A program made the position numbers and the translations under genes. A stretch of 8,771 nt of DNA. It comes from Citrobacter sp. (GTDB lineage Bacteria; Pseudomonadota; Gammaproteobacteria; Enterobacterales; Enterobacteriaceae). The DNA lies in contig DXKH01000114.1 in NCBI GenBank assembly GCA_019415335.1, forward strand, positions 1-8,771. Reading direction: 5' to 3'. Below, piece after piece: positions 1 to 8,637 of this stretch (position 1 is the stretch's first letter; every line of letters begins with the position of its first letter). A model generated the notes under the pieces. The model was not told where the DNA came from, searched no databases, and was given only the letters and a program-made list of their open reading frames with translations.

Positions 1-106
1 TAGAAAGCTCGACGTTAGAAATACGCCCATCCTTTTGCAACTCATTAAGAATGTTACGATCGATACGGTCGAGATCTTTGCCAGGGCGCTTCTTGCTATC
101 TACCAT
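1..106 (-). CDS. lrp: Leucine-responsive regulatory protein Lrp (N-terminal part, cut by window edge)
   Basis: The reverse complement from 106 reads an ATG followed by 34 further codons that translate MVDSKKRPGKDLDRIDRNIL and continue ...ELQKDGRISNVELS, which I recognise as the start of enterobacterial Lrp. Lrp is a global DNA-binding regulator of amino-acid metabolism, transport and pili that responds to leucine. Only the residues leading into the N-terminal helix-turn-helix are present; the rest lies beyond position 1. The start is fixed by family identity; the Shine-Dalgarno is weak (a purine-rich AGAGAGAC about 9 nt upstream). The gene is divergent from trxB, as in E. coli. Family knowledge: E. 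coli lrp is autoregulated and has an unusually long leader. Identification is very secure despite the truncation. Confidence 0.96.
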   Translation of the reverse strand, partial: MVDSKKRPGKDLDRIDRNILNELQKDGRISNVELS

Positions 107-379
107 TATTATTGTCTCTCTGTATTCCTTCCCTACTCCTGCCTGACTCATCAAACATCATTGTCGAGAGTCGATGCCCATCACAATAGACCGAACCCCA
201 GTGGATTAACGGCGCGCAATGCCTGGGTCTATAGTGAGAAGACCGTTGCCTGACGGCAGCTATCGACATCACGAATGGCGTCTGTCCACACCATGCGTAG
301 ATTTCGCTAGCCCGGTAAACATGGTATTTATATGCATGATTATGCGGCACACACACAACACTGTTTTTTTCTTCCTCGA

Positions 380-410
380 ATGTTTTCGCAAAACAGCAGG
401 GGATTGTCAA
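380..410 (-). promoter_or_regulatory. Candidate lrp promoter (perfect -35, poor -10)
   Basis: On the minus strand a perfect TTGACA lies at 410-405. No good -10 follows: the best hexamers at 17-19 nt spacing are GAAAAC, AAAACA and AAACAT. A start near 373 would give a leader of about 267 nt, the length I recall for E. coli lrp. The -35 is seen directly; the assignment to lrp rests on that remembered distance, and a weak -10 would fit a gene dependent on activators. Not certain. Confidence 0.35.
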
Positions 411-493
411 AGTAAAACATCGATTTTTAGTACAACATGCCAGTTATTCATTAGGCGTTAAGACGATTCATCATTTTATCACCTTATAACTGA

Positions 494-1621
<1,128 letters not shown>

Positions 1622-1648
1622 TTTTTACAAATCAGTAACAAAAGTAAA

Positions 1649-1677
1649 AAAGGCGACTATAAGTCGCCTTTATTTTT
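1649..1677 (+). terminator. Rho-independent terminator of trxB
   Basis: A 10-bp perfect stem, AAAGGCGACT (1649-1658) with AGTCGCCTTT (1662-1671), closes a 3-nt ATA loop and is followed by ATTTTT (1672-1677). It lies 28 nt after the trxB stop and separates trxB from cydDC. The A-run at 1646-1651 gives some terminator character on the minus strand too. Confidence 0.9.
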
Positions 1678-1735
1678 GCCCCGTTGTAACATTGCCCTGC
1701 CAAAAAATTCTGATAACTCACCTGCAAAGTGCGCA

Positions 1736-3502
1736 ATGAATAAAACTCGTCAACAAGAGCTAACTCGCTGGTTAAAACAGCAAAGTGTCATTTCCCAACG
1801 CTGGTTAATGATTTCCCGCCTGCTGGGATTCGTGAGTGGCGTACTGATTGTCGCTCAGGCCTGGATCATGGCTCGCATTCTGCAACATATGATCATGGAG
1901 AATATCCCGCGCGAGGCGTTGCTGTTGCCATTTGTCGTGCTGGTGCTGATCTTTATCCTTCGCGCCTGGGTCGTCTGGTTACGCGAACGCGTAGGATTCC
2001 ATGCGGGCCAACATATCCGGTTTGAGATCCGCCGCCAGGTGCTCGACCACCTGCAACAAGCCGGTCCGGCGTGGATCCAGGGAAAACCGGCAGGAAGTTG
2101 GGCCACGCTGGTACTGGAGCAAATTGACGATATGCACGATTACTATGCACGTTATCTGCCGCAGATGGCGCTGGCGGTGTGTGTGCCCATCCTGATCGTC
2201 GCAGCTATTTTTCCATCGAACTGGGCCGCCGCGTTGATCCTTCTCGGCACCGCGCCACTGATCCCTCTGTTCATGGCGATGGTCGGTATGGGTGCTGCCG
2301 ATGCTAACCGGCGTAACTTCCTCGCCCTGGCGCGTCTGAGCGGGCATTTCCTTGATCGCTTACGCGGGATGGATACCCTGCGAATTTTTGGCCGTGGTGA
2401 AGCTGAAACCGAAAGCATTCGCGTCGCGTCGCAAGATTTCCGCCAGCGTACGATGGAAGTGCTGCGCCTCGCCTTTTTATCGTCGGGCGTACTGGAGTTT
2501 TTTACCTCGCTTTCCATTGCGCTGGTCGCGGTTTACTTTGGCTTCTCCTACCTCGGCGAACTTAATTTCGGTCACTACGGTACAGGTGTTACGCTGGCAG
2601 CAGGCTTCCTGGCTCTCATTCTGGCGCCTGAGTTTTTCCAGCCGCTGCGCGATTTGGGGACGTTTTATCACGCCAAAGCGCAGGCGGTGGGCGCGGCTGA
2701 CAGTCTGAAAACCTTTATGGAAACGCCGCTCGCCCATCCGGAACAAGGCGAGGCTGAATTATCCACTCTAGAAGCGGTTTCCATTGACGCAGAAGATCTC
2801 GTTATCACCTCTCCGGAAGGAAAAACGCTGGCAGGACCGTTGAACTTCTCGCTGCCCGCCGGGCAACGTACTGTGCTGGTTGGTCGTAGCGGTTCAGGCA
2901 AGAGTTCGTTGTTGAATGCACTTTCCGGCTTCCTCTCCTATCAGGGATCGCTGCGCATTAACGGTATTGAACTGCGCGATTTGTCGCCAGAGTCCTGGCG
3001 CAAGCATCTCTCCTGGGTGGGACAAAACCCGCAGTTGCCCGCGGCGACGATACGGGAAAACGTTCTGCTGGCACGCCCGAATGCCAGTGAGCAAGAGTTG
3101 CGTACCGCGCTCGACAGCGCCTGGGTCAGTGAATTCCTGCCGCTGTTGCCACAGGGTGTGGATACGCCCGTTGGCGATCAGGCCGGACGTCTGTCCGTTG
3201 GGCAGGCGCAGCGCGTGGCGGTAGCCCGTGCGCTGCTCAATCCCTGCAAGTTACTGCTGCTGGACGAACCGGCTGCCAGCCTGGATGCCCACAGTGAACA
3301 GCGGGTCATGCAGGCGCTGAAAGCCGCCTCAGAACGCCAGACAACGCTGATGGTCACGCACCAGCTTGAAGATCTTGCCGACTGGAACACGATTTGGGTG
3401 ATGCAGGATGGACAAATTATCGAACAAGGCTCCTGGGCCGAACTGAGCACCGCTAACGGCGCGTTTGCGACACTGTTGGCCCATCGTCAGGAGGAGATCT
3501 AA
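1736..3502 (+). CDS. cydD: CydD, heterodimeric ABC exporter subunit for cysteine/glutathione
   Basis: CydD pairs with CydC as an inner-membrane ABC transporter that exports cysteine and glutathione to the periplasm and is required for assembly of cytochrome bd and periplasmic cytochromes. The protein is 588 aa, the E. coli length. An N-terminal six-helix membrane domain covers roughly residues 29-305 (for example hydrophobic stretches at 29-48 and 61-81). The ATPase domain follows: Walker A GRSGSGKSS at 383-391, signature LSVGQ at 486-490, Walker B ending Asp510-Glu511, and switch His542. LSVGQ departs from canonical LSGGQ, as I recall also for E. coli CydD, so it is normal here. The start at 1736 (MNKTRQQELTRW) follows the homologue; an extension to 1676 would run into the trxB terminator. 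The ribosome binding site is weak (AAAG near 1726-1729), suggesting low translation. No clear promoter is visible in 1678-1735. Confidence 0.98.
   Translation: MNKTRQQELTRWLKQQSVISQRWLMISRLLGFVSGVLIVAQAWIMARILQHMIMENIPREALLLPFVVLVLIFILRAWVVWLRERVGFHAGQHIRFEIRRQVLDHLQQAGPAWIQGKPAGSWATLVLEQIDDMHDYYARYLPQMALAVCVPILIVAAIFPSNWAAALILLGTAPLIPLFMAMVGMGAADANRRNFLALARLSGHFLDRLRGMDTLRIFGRGEAETESIRVASQDFRQRTMEVLRLAFLSSGVLEFFTSLSIALVAVYFGFSYLGELNFGHYGTGVTLAAGFLALILAPEFFQPLRDLGTFYHAKAQAVGAADSLKTFMETPLAHPEQGEAELSTLEAVSIDAEDLVITSPEGKTLAGPLNFSLPAGQRTVLVGRSGSGKSSLLNALSGFLSYQGSLRINGIELRDLSPESWRKHLSWVGQNPQLPAATIRENVLLARPNASEQELRTALDSAWVSEFLPLLPQGVDTPVGDQAGRLSVGQAQRVAVARALLNPCKLLLLDEPAASLDAHSEQRVMQALKAASERQTTLMVTHQLEDLADWNTIWVMQDGQIIEQGSWAELSTANGAFATLLAHRQEEI
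3489..3502 (+). promoter_or_regulatory. Strong cydC ribosome binding site inside cydD
   Basis: AGGAGGAGAT at 3489-3498 encodes the last residues of CydD (QEEI) and also forms an almost ideal Shine-Dalgarno, with AGGAGG ending 8 nt before the cydC ATG. The cydD stop TAA (3500-3502) abuts that ATG with no gap. This arrangement favours translational coupling and balanced production of the two subunits. Confidence 0.85.
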
Positions 3503-5224
3503 ATGCGCGGGCTGCTGCCTTATCTGACGCTCTATAAACGTCACAAATGGATGTTAACGCTGGGGATCGTGCTGGCGATCATCACCCTGCTCGCCAGTAT
3601 TGGCCTGCTGACGCTGTCCGGCTGGTTCCTCTCTGCGTCAGCTGTCGCAGGTTTTGCCGGTATCTACAGTTTTAACTACATGCTCCCAGCTGCGGGCGTG
3701 CGTGGCGCGGCCATTACCCGGACTGCCGGACGTTATTTCGAGCGGCTGGTCAGCCACGATGCGACCTTCCGTGTGCTGCAACATTTACGCATTCACACCT
3801 TCAGCAAGCTCTTGCCGCTCTCCCCTGCCGGACTGGCCCGCTATCGTCAGGGTGAACTGTTGAACCGCATTGTGGCAGATGTGGATACGCTGGATCACCT
3901 CTATCTGCGTGTCATCTCCCCCCTGGTGGGCGCCTTTGTGGTGATTATGGTCGTAACGATCGGTCTGAGCGTGCTGGATGTCACCCTCGCCTGCACCCTC
4001 GGCGGCGTGATGCTGTTGACGCTGTTTATCATGCCGCCGGTGTTTTATCGCGCCGGGAAAACCACCGGGCAAAACCTGACGCATCTGCGCGGACAGTATC
4101 GTCAGCAGTTAACCGCATGGTTACAGGGCCAGGCTGAACTGACCATTTTCGGTGCCAGCGACCGCTATCGCGCGCAGATGGAAGCCACCGAGTTACAGTG
4201 GCACGAAGCGCAGCGTCGCCAGTCTGAACTGACGGCACTGTCGCAGGCGCTGATGCTGCTGATCGGCGCCGTCGCTATCTTGCTGATGCTGTGGATGGCA
4301 GCAGGCGGCGTAGGTGGTAACGCTCAGCCTGGCGCGCTGATTGCCCTGTTTGTCTTTTGCGCGCTGGCAGCATTTGAAGCGCTGGCTCCGGTGACTGGCG
4401 CATTCCAGCATCTGGGACAGGTCATCGCCTCCGCCGTGCGGATCACTGAATTGACCGAACAGCAGCCCGAAGTGACTTTCCCGACTGACGTATCTGACGT
4501 CCCGGCTCAGGTCACCCTGACGCTACGTGACGTTTCATTCAGCTACCCCGAACAGGCACAAAAGGCGCTGGATTCGCTCTCCCTGCAGGTAAATCCTGGC
4601 GAGCACATCGCCATTCTTGGGCGCACCGGGTGCGGTAAATCAACATTACTGCAACTGCTCACGCGCGCGTGGGATCCGCAGCAGGGCGAGATCCTGCTCA
4701 ACGGTCGTCCGATTGCAACATTGAATGAAGCGACGCTACGCAAGACCATCAGCGTGGTGCCGCAGCGCGTGCACTTATTCAGCGCCACTCTGCGCGACAA
4801 CCTGCTGCTTGCCGCGCCTGACGCCAGTGATGAACAGCTGGCAGATACGTTGCGCCGTGTCGGACTGGAGAAACTCCTCGACGATACCGGCCTCAACAGC
4901 TGGCTGGGCGAAGGCGGTCGTCAGTTATCCGGTGGTGAACTGCGTCGCATGGCGATCGCCCGTGCGTTACTGCATGATGCGCCGCTGATGCTGCTTGATG
5001 AACCGACAGAAGGCCTGGATGCAACGACCGAAAGCCAGATGCTTGAATTACTGGCTGATGTGATGCGCGAAAAAACGTTACTGATGGTGACGCATCGCCT
5101 GCGCGGACTCGCGCGTTTTGATCAAATAATAGTGATGGACAACGGCCAAATTATTGAGCAAGGTAATCACGCAGATCTGTTAGCGCAGCAGGGTCGTTAT
5201 TACCAGTTTAAGCAAGGTCTGTAA
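3503..5224 (+). CDS. cydC: CydC, heterodimeric ABC exporter subunit for cysteine/glutathione
   Basis: CydC is the partner of CydD in the thiol-exporting ABC transporter of the inner membrane. The protein is 573 aa, equal to E. coli CydC. Hydrophobic segments lie at about residues 16-38, 47-65, 139-158, 160-181, 250-269 and 278-297, giving six membrane helices. The ATPase domain has Walker A GRTGCGKST at 373-381, signature LSGGE at 475-479, Walker B ending Asp499-Glu500, and switch His531. Unlike CydD, the signature keeps two glycines, so the two nucleotide sites are probably not equivalent. The start directly follows the cydD stop and has a near-perfect ribosome binding site. The gene is cotranscribed with cydD and probably runs on into aat, only 44 nt downstream. 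Nothing appears broken. Confidence 0.98.
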   Translation: MRGLLPYLTLYKRHKWMLTLGIVLAIITLLASIGLLTLSGWFLSASAVAGFAGIYSFNYMLPAAGVRGAAITRTAGRYFERLVSHDATFRVLQHLRIHTFSKLLPLSPAGLARYRQGELLNRIVADVDTLDHLYLRVISPLVGAFVVIMVVTIGLSVLDVTLACTLGGVMLLTLFIMPPVFYRAGKTTGQNLTHLRGQYRQQLTAWLQGQAELTIFGASDRYRAQMEATELQWHEAQRRQSELTALSQALMLLIGAVAILLMLWMAAGGVGGNAQPGALIALFVFCALAAFEALAPVTGAFQHLGQVIASAVRITELTEQQPEVTFPTDVSDVPAQVTLTLRDVSFSYPEQAQKALDSLSLQVNPGEHIAILGRTGCGKSTLLQLLTRAWDPQQGEILLNGRPIATLNEATLRKTISVVPQRVHLFSATLRDNLLLAAPDASDEQLADTLRRVGLEKLLDDTGLNSWLGEGGRQLSGGELRRMAIARALLHDAPLMLLDEPTEGLDATTESQMLELLADVMREKTLLMVTHRLRGLARFDQIIVMDNGQIIEQGNHADLLAQQGRYYQFKQGL

Positions 5225-5268
5225 GCTATTATTGAACGATCCGACTCGCGTACTGGAGTTCTGCTGTC

Positions 5269-5973
5269 ATGCGCCTGGTTCAACTTTCCCGACACTCTAT
5301 CGCCTTCCCTTCGCCGGAGGGCGCGTTACGCGAGCCAAATGGCCTGCTGGCACTTGGGGGCGATTTGAGCCCTGCGCGCCTGCTGATGGCCTATCAGCGC
5401 GGCATTTTCCCGTGGTTTTCGCCGGGCGACCCTATTCTCTGGTGGTCGCCTGACCCTCGCGCCATTCTGTGGCCTGACACGTTTCATATCAGTCGCAGCA
5501 TGAAGCGCTTTCATAAACGTTCTCCGTTTCGCGTCACCCTGAACTATGCATTTGGTCAGGTCATCGAAGGCTGCGCCAACGACCGTGATGAAGGGACATG
5601 GATCACCCAGGGCGTGGTGGAGGCCTATCACCGACTGCACGAACTGGGACATGCGCATTCCATTGAGGTCTGGCGTGAAAATGAACTGGTCGGCGGGATG
5701 TATGGCGTTTCCCAGGGGGCTCTGTTTTGCGGCGAATCGATGTTCAGCCGACAAGAGAATGCGTCAAAAACTGCACTGCTTGTTTTTTGCGCAGAATTTG
5801 TCCATCAGGGTGGTAAATTAATGGATTGTCAGGTGCTCAATAGTCATACCGAATCGTTAGGGGCGGTCGAAATTCCGCGTCGGGTGTATCTGGAACACCT
5901 CGATGCATTGCGCCAGCAACGTTTACCTCGCGATTTTTGGGTCCCCCGTACGTTATTTTTGCCCCAGGGGTGA
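5269..5973 (+). CDS. aat: Leucyl/phenylalanyl-tRNA--protein transferase
   Basis: Aat transfers Leu or Phe from aminoacyl-tRNA to proteins with N-terminal Lys or Arg, creating the bacterial N-degron read by ClpS and degraded by ClpAP. The protein is 234 aa, the E. coli length, and starts [20 protein letters not shown] as in the homologue. Conserved family blocks are visible: [45 protein letters not shown] and [19 protein letters not shown]. The start ATG has TGGAG (5254-5258) 10 nt upstream. The gene lies 44 nt after cydC with no terminator between, so it is probably in the same operon, although its job is unrelated to thiol export. Its C-terminal third differs most from E. coli as I recall it, in ordinary ortholog fashion. 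Confidence 0.98.
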   Translation: MRLVQLSRHSIAFPSPEGALREPNGLLALGGDLSPARLLMAYQRGIFPWFSPGDPILWWSPDPRAILWPDTFHISRSMKRFHKRSPFRVTLNYAFGQVIEGCANDRDEGTWITQGVVEAYHRLHELGHAHSIEVWRENELVGGMYGVSQGALFCGESMFSRQENASKTALLVFCAEFVHQGGKLMDCQVLNSHTESLGAVEIPRRVYLEHLDALRQQRLPRDFWVPRTLFLPQG

Positions 5974-6000
5974 ATGTTTTCGGCACATTTTTTGTCAGGG

Positions 6001-6009
6001 TGTTATAAT
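6001..6009 (+). promoter_or_regulatory. Candidate distal infA promoter (extended -10)
   Basis: A perfect -10 TATAAT at 6004-6009 is preceded by TG at 6001-6002, forming the extended -10 TGTTATAAT. No good -35 sits at 16-18 nt, which extended -10 promoters tolerate. Transcription would start near 6016, giving a leader of about 250 nt. E. coli infA is known to have two promoters, and this would be the distal one. Confidence 0.6.
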
Positions 6010-6197
6010 TGCGGTCGCAGAGTTGGTTTAGCCCATTACCCCGCTGCCGTTAAGGATCCGTTCGCGTCAGGTAACGCCATCGTTTATCTCATCGCTCCCT
6101 TATACGTTGCGCTTCACGTGCGGCTTTGTCGTGTGTTTTTGAAGCGATCCGGAGTAATGCGCCAAATTTTGTTTGCTGCGTTTTAAACGTGCAAATC

Positions 6198-6226
6198 TTT
6201 ACTTATTAAAAGAACTTCGGCATTAT
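6198..6226 (+). promoter_or_regulatory. Candidate proximal infA promoter
   Basis: TTTACT (6198-6203, 4/6) and CATTAT (6221-6226, 4/6) are separated by exactly 17 nt. Transcription would start near 6233, 36 nt before the infA ATG. The block is conserved with E. coli as I recall it, and it fits the proximal of the two known infA promoters. Confidence 0.6.
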
Positions 6227-6265
6227 CTTGCCGGTTCAAATTACGGTAGTGATACCCCAGAGGAT

Positions 6266-6487
<222 letters not shown>

Positions 6488-6520
6488 TTGTTTTCACGCC
6501 CGAATGGCGTCCAGATAATA

Positions 6521-6546
6521 AAAGGTCGGTATACCCGGCCTTTTTT
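6521..6546. terminator. Terminator of infA, probably bidirectional
   Basis: AAAGGTCGG (6521-6529) pairs with CCGGCCTTT (6535-6543), nine pairs with one G-U, around a TATAC loop, followed by a T-run to 6546. On the minus strand the same hairpin is followed by TTTATTAT, so it may also end the convergent LysR transcript, whose stop codon lies only 17 nt away. Confidence 0.88.
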
Positions 6547-6562
6547 GTTGCGTGAAAATCCC

Positions 6563-7516
6563 CTACTCCTCCGTCATCCGCGCGTACTCGCTCGTCAGAA
6601 AATCCACCAATGCTCTGACTGACGGCAACAGTCCTCTGCGTGACGGGAAAACGGCGTGAATTACCTCTCTTCGCGGCTCCCAACCTTCCAGTAACGCAAC
6701 CAGTTCGCCCGCCGCAAGCTGTTCTTTCACCATTAAGATGGGAAGTTGTACGGCACCGACGCCGGCGATGGCCGCCTCGCGCAATGCCAGCATATCGGTC
6801 GTGATATATCGCGGGGTAAAGTGCACTTCCGCTCTGGCCCCTTGCGGACCGTACAGTTCCCAGCGATGAATATGTTTGCCTGCCGACAGGCTCAGTCCCG
6901 GCCAACGGCTTAATTCCGCCGGGGCCGTCGGGGTGCCCATGCGCGCGATCAGCGCCGGACTGGCAAATAGCCGGTGCGCACGGTCGGCAAGCACCCGCAT
7001 CACCAGATCGCTGTCTTCAATCGGGCGTGGTCGCACTCTGATCGCAATATCAACGCCTTCCCCCACCACATCAACGCGACGGTTCGTAGCGTCGAGTTGT
7101 AGCGTCACATCGGGATAGCGCGCCATAAATTTCGCCAGCATCGGCCCCACGTGGACGTGGAGTAGCGTCACCGGGCACGTCAGCTTCACCACGCCGCGAG
7201 GCTCGACCTGCAATGCGGCAATCGCCTCCTGCGCCGCCTGCGCTTCCACCAGCATTGCTTTGCAGTGTTCATAGAACGTTTGCCCTACTTCCGTCACATT
7301 AAACTGCCGCGTCGTTCGCTGGATGAGTCGCACCCCCAGTTGCTCCTCCAGTTGCGCAATACGCCGGCTGAGCGTTGACTTCGGTTCATCGAGTGCGCGA
7401 CCTGCCGCAGCAAAACCGCCCTGCTCCACGACATGGACAAACCACGCAAAATCATTGAGATCTGGCTTTACCATATATTGTTCCATTTTCAGAACGATGA
7501 GGTTCATTTTAGCCAC
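6563..7516 (-). CDS. LysR-type transcriptional regulator next to pirin gene
   Basis: This is a LysR-type regulator of 317 aa from the GTG at 7516. The N-terminal winged helix-turn-helix is clear: FVHVVEQGGFAAAGRAL and then STLSRRIAQLEEQLGVRLI, about residues 26-65, followed by RTTRQFNVTEVG. A LysR substrate-binding domain follows from about residue 100 to 310, with the usual DIAIRV and AGVGAVQLP segments. It resembles the subgroup with the RTTR motif (YafC/CrgA-like) rather than E. coli YhaJ. Start: GAGGTGA (7526-7520 on the minus strand) is placed well for the GTG at 7516, but homologues may begin at the ATG at 7474 (MVKPDLNDF), giving 303 aa. It is divergent from the pirin gene and probably regulates it and itself; the inducer is unknown. 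Base use looks like that of its neighbours, so no recent foreign origin is evident. Confidence 0.9.
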   Translation of the reverse strand: MAKMNLIVLKMEQYMVKPDLNDFAWFVHVVEQGGFAAAGRALDEPKSTLSRRIAQLEEQLGVRLIQRTTRQFNVTEVGQTFYEHCKAMLVEAQAAQEAIAALQVEPRGVVKLTCPVTLLHVHVGPMLAKFMARYPDVTLQLDATNRRVDVVGEGVDIAIRVRPRPIEDSDLVMRVLADRAHRLFASPALIARMGTPTAPAELSRWPGLSLSAGKHIHRWELYGPQGARAEVHFTPRYITTDMLALREAAIAGVGAVQLPILMVKEQLAAGELVALLEGWEPRREVIHAVFPSRRGLLPSVRALVDFLTSEYARMTEE

Positions 7517-7532
7517 TACTCACCTCGCTGTC

Positions 7533-7552
7533 ATGAATATAAGCTTATTCAT
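7533..7552. promoter_or_regulatory. Inverted repeat, candidate LysR-regulator operator
   Basis: ATGAATA (7533-7539) and TATTCAT (7546-7552) are perfect inverted copies separated by TAAGCT, and the centre also contains the palindrome ATAAGCTTAT. It lies in the 64-bp gap between the two divergent genes, about where promoters for both should be. I could not fit the classic T-N11-A form symmetrically. An operator role is inference from place and symmetry. Confidence 0.5.
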
Positions 7553-7580
7553 AACGTAACAAGCTATTGAGGAGAGAATG

Positions 7581-8441
7581 ATGAAACAGGTTACAGGCGT
7601 CTATACCGCACCTCGTCCGCACTGGGTTGGCGATGGATTTCCGGTTCGTTCACTATTTTCGTATCAGTCCCACGCTGAGCAGTTGAGCCCTTTTTTGCTG
7701 CTTGACTATGCCGGTCCCCATACGTTCGCGCCGGGAACGGAAAAGCGTGGTGTGGGTGAGCATCCCCACCGTGGTTTTGAAACGGTGACAATTGTGTACA
7801 GCGGTGAAGTTGAGCACCGCGACTCAACCGGTCGCGGCGGCATCATCGGCCCTGGTGATGTGCAGTGGATGACGGCAGGCGCAGGCATTCTGCATGAAGA
7901 ATTTCATTCCGACGCCTTCACCCACAAGGGGGGAGAACTGGAGATGGTGCAACTGTGGGTGAATCTGCCAGCAAAAGACAAAATGACGGCACCAGGTTAT
8001 CAGAGCATCACTCAGGATTTCATCCCGACCGTTGAGCTGCCAGACGATGCAGGGACAGCGCGAATCATTGCCGGTCAGTATCAGCAGACGACCGGTCCGG
8101 CACATACCTTTTCACCGCTGAACGTCTGGGATATGCGGTTACAACAGGCACGCCCGGTGACACTTTCGCAGCCTGAAGGGTGGAGTACCGCGCTGGTAGT
8201 GCTGAAAGGTGCAATCACGGTAAATGGATCGACAACAGCAAATGAGGCACAACTGGTGGTACTCAGCCAGCAAGGAGACTCACTGCATCTGGAGGCCAGC
8301 AGTGATGCCAGCGTGTTGTTGCTGTCGGGGGAACCGCTGAATGAGCCGATCGTCGGTTATGGTCCGTTTGTCATGAATACCAAACAAGAAATCGCAGACG
8401 CCGTTCGCGATTTTAACACGGGACGCTTCGGTCAAATCTGA
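7581..8441 (+). CDS. Pirin-family bicupin protein (possible quercetinase-like metalloprotein)
   Basis: This is a full-length pirin of 286 aa, close to human pirin (290) and longer than E. coli YhhW (231). The N-terminal cupin carries the metal ligands: EHPHRGFET with His61 and His63 (counting from the ATG at 7581), then GILHEEF with His105 and Glu107, matching the His-His-His-Glu set of pirins. The block GEVEHRDSTG and the GPGDVQWMTAGAG loop are also typical. A C-terminal Pirin_C cupin follows, ending GPFVMNT and a short tail. Some pirins show quercetin dioxygenase activity or act as redox-sensitive regulators; which applies here is unknown. Start: two tandem ATGs at 7578 and 7581; AGGAG (7570-7574) is 6 nt from the second and only 3 from the first, so I prefer 7581. 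It is divergent from the LysR gene, probably its regulator. It is probably cytoplasmic, since no signal peptide is seen. Confidence 0.92.
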   Translation: MKQVTGVYTAPRPHWVGDGFPVRSLFSYQSHAEQLSPFLLLDYAGPHTFAPGTEKRGVGEHPHRGFETVTIVYSGEVEHRDSTGRGGIIGPGDVQWMTAGAGILHEEFHSDAFTHKGGELEMVQLWVNLPAKDKMTAPGYQSITQDFIPTVELPDDAGTARIIAGQYQQTTGPAHTFSPLNVWDMRLQQARPVTLSQPEGWSTALVVLKGAITVNGSTTANEAQLVVLSQQGDSLHLEASSDASVLLLSGEPLNEPIVGYGPFVMNTKQEIADAVRDFNTGRFGQI

Positions 8442-8488
8442 ACGAAAGTCAGTCGTGAAGAATAACAAAATACGGGATTCACAACGCT

Positions 8489-8521
8489 AAAAAGCTTCCC
8501 CGATGGCCCACGTCGGGGAAG
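8489..8521 (-). terminator. Strong hairpin with U-run on the minus strand only
   Basis: CTTCCCCGATG (8495-8505) pairs with CGTCGGGGAAG (8511-8521), 11 pairs including one G-U, around a GCCCA loop. The run of five A at 8489-8493 becomes a U-run on the minus-strand RNA, so as an intrinsic terminator it faces left. On the plus strand the hairpin is followed by ATGTACAATG without Ts, so it could at most protect the pirin mRNA end or pause polymerase. No minus-strand gene precedes it inside the window. Confidence 0.6.
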
Positions 8522-8565
8522 ATGTACAATGCGTAACCAAACGGGAAGCAAAGCGTAAATACTGC

Positions 8566-8594
8566 TTGACCGTTTTAGCGCAACTCCCTATAGT
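8566..8594 (+). promoter_or_regulatory. serW promoter with GC-rich discriminator
   Basis: TTGACC (8566-8571, 5/6) and TATAGT (8589-8594, 5/6) are spaced by 17 nt. The bases after the -10 are AGCGCCCCG, a GC-rich discriminator typical of stringently controlled stable-RNA promoters. Transcription should start near 8601, leaving a leader of about 37 nt before the mature tRNA. Confidence 0.85.
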
Positions 8595-8637
8595 AGCGCC
8601 CCGTTGCCCCCCAAGCGGTCAGGCAACGATACAATAT

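Noticed and set aside
96..410. 104-codon minus-strand frame across the lrp start
   Set aside because: It overlaps the lrp start and leader in another frame and resembles no family.
1676..1735. 20-residue N-terminal extension of CydD
   Set aside because: It would begin within the trxB terminator's T-run, and the homologue starts at MNK (1736), giving the standard 588 aa.
3191..3205. Degenerate ABC signature LSVGQ in CydD as a sign of inactivation
   Set aside because: As I recall E. coli CydD has the same motif, and asymmetric sites are normal in heterodimeric ABC exporters.
5974..6186. 70-codon open frame directly after aat
   Set aside because: No ribosome binding site of its own, no recognisable domain, and it spans the infA leader.
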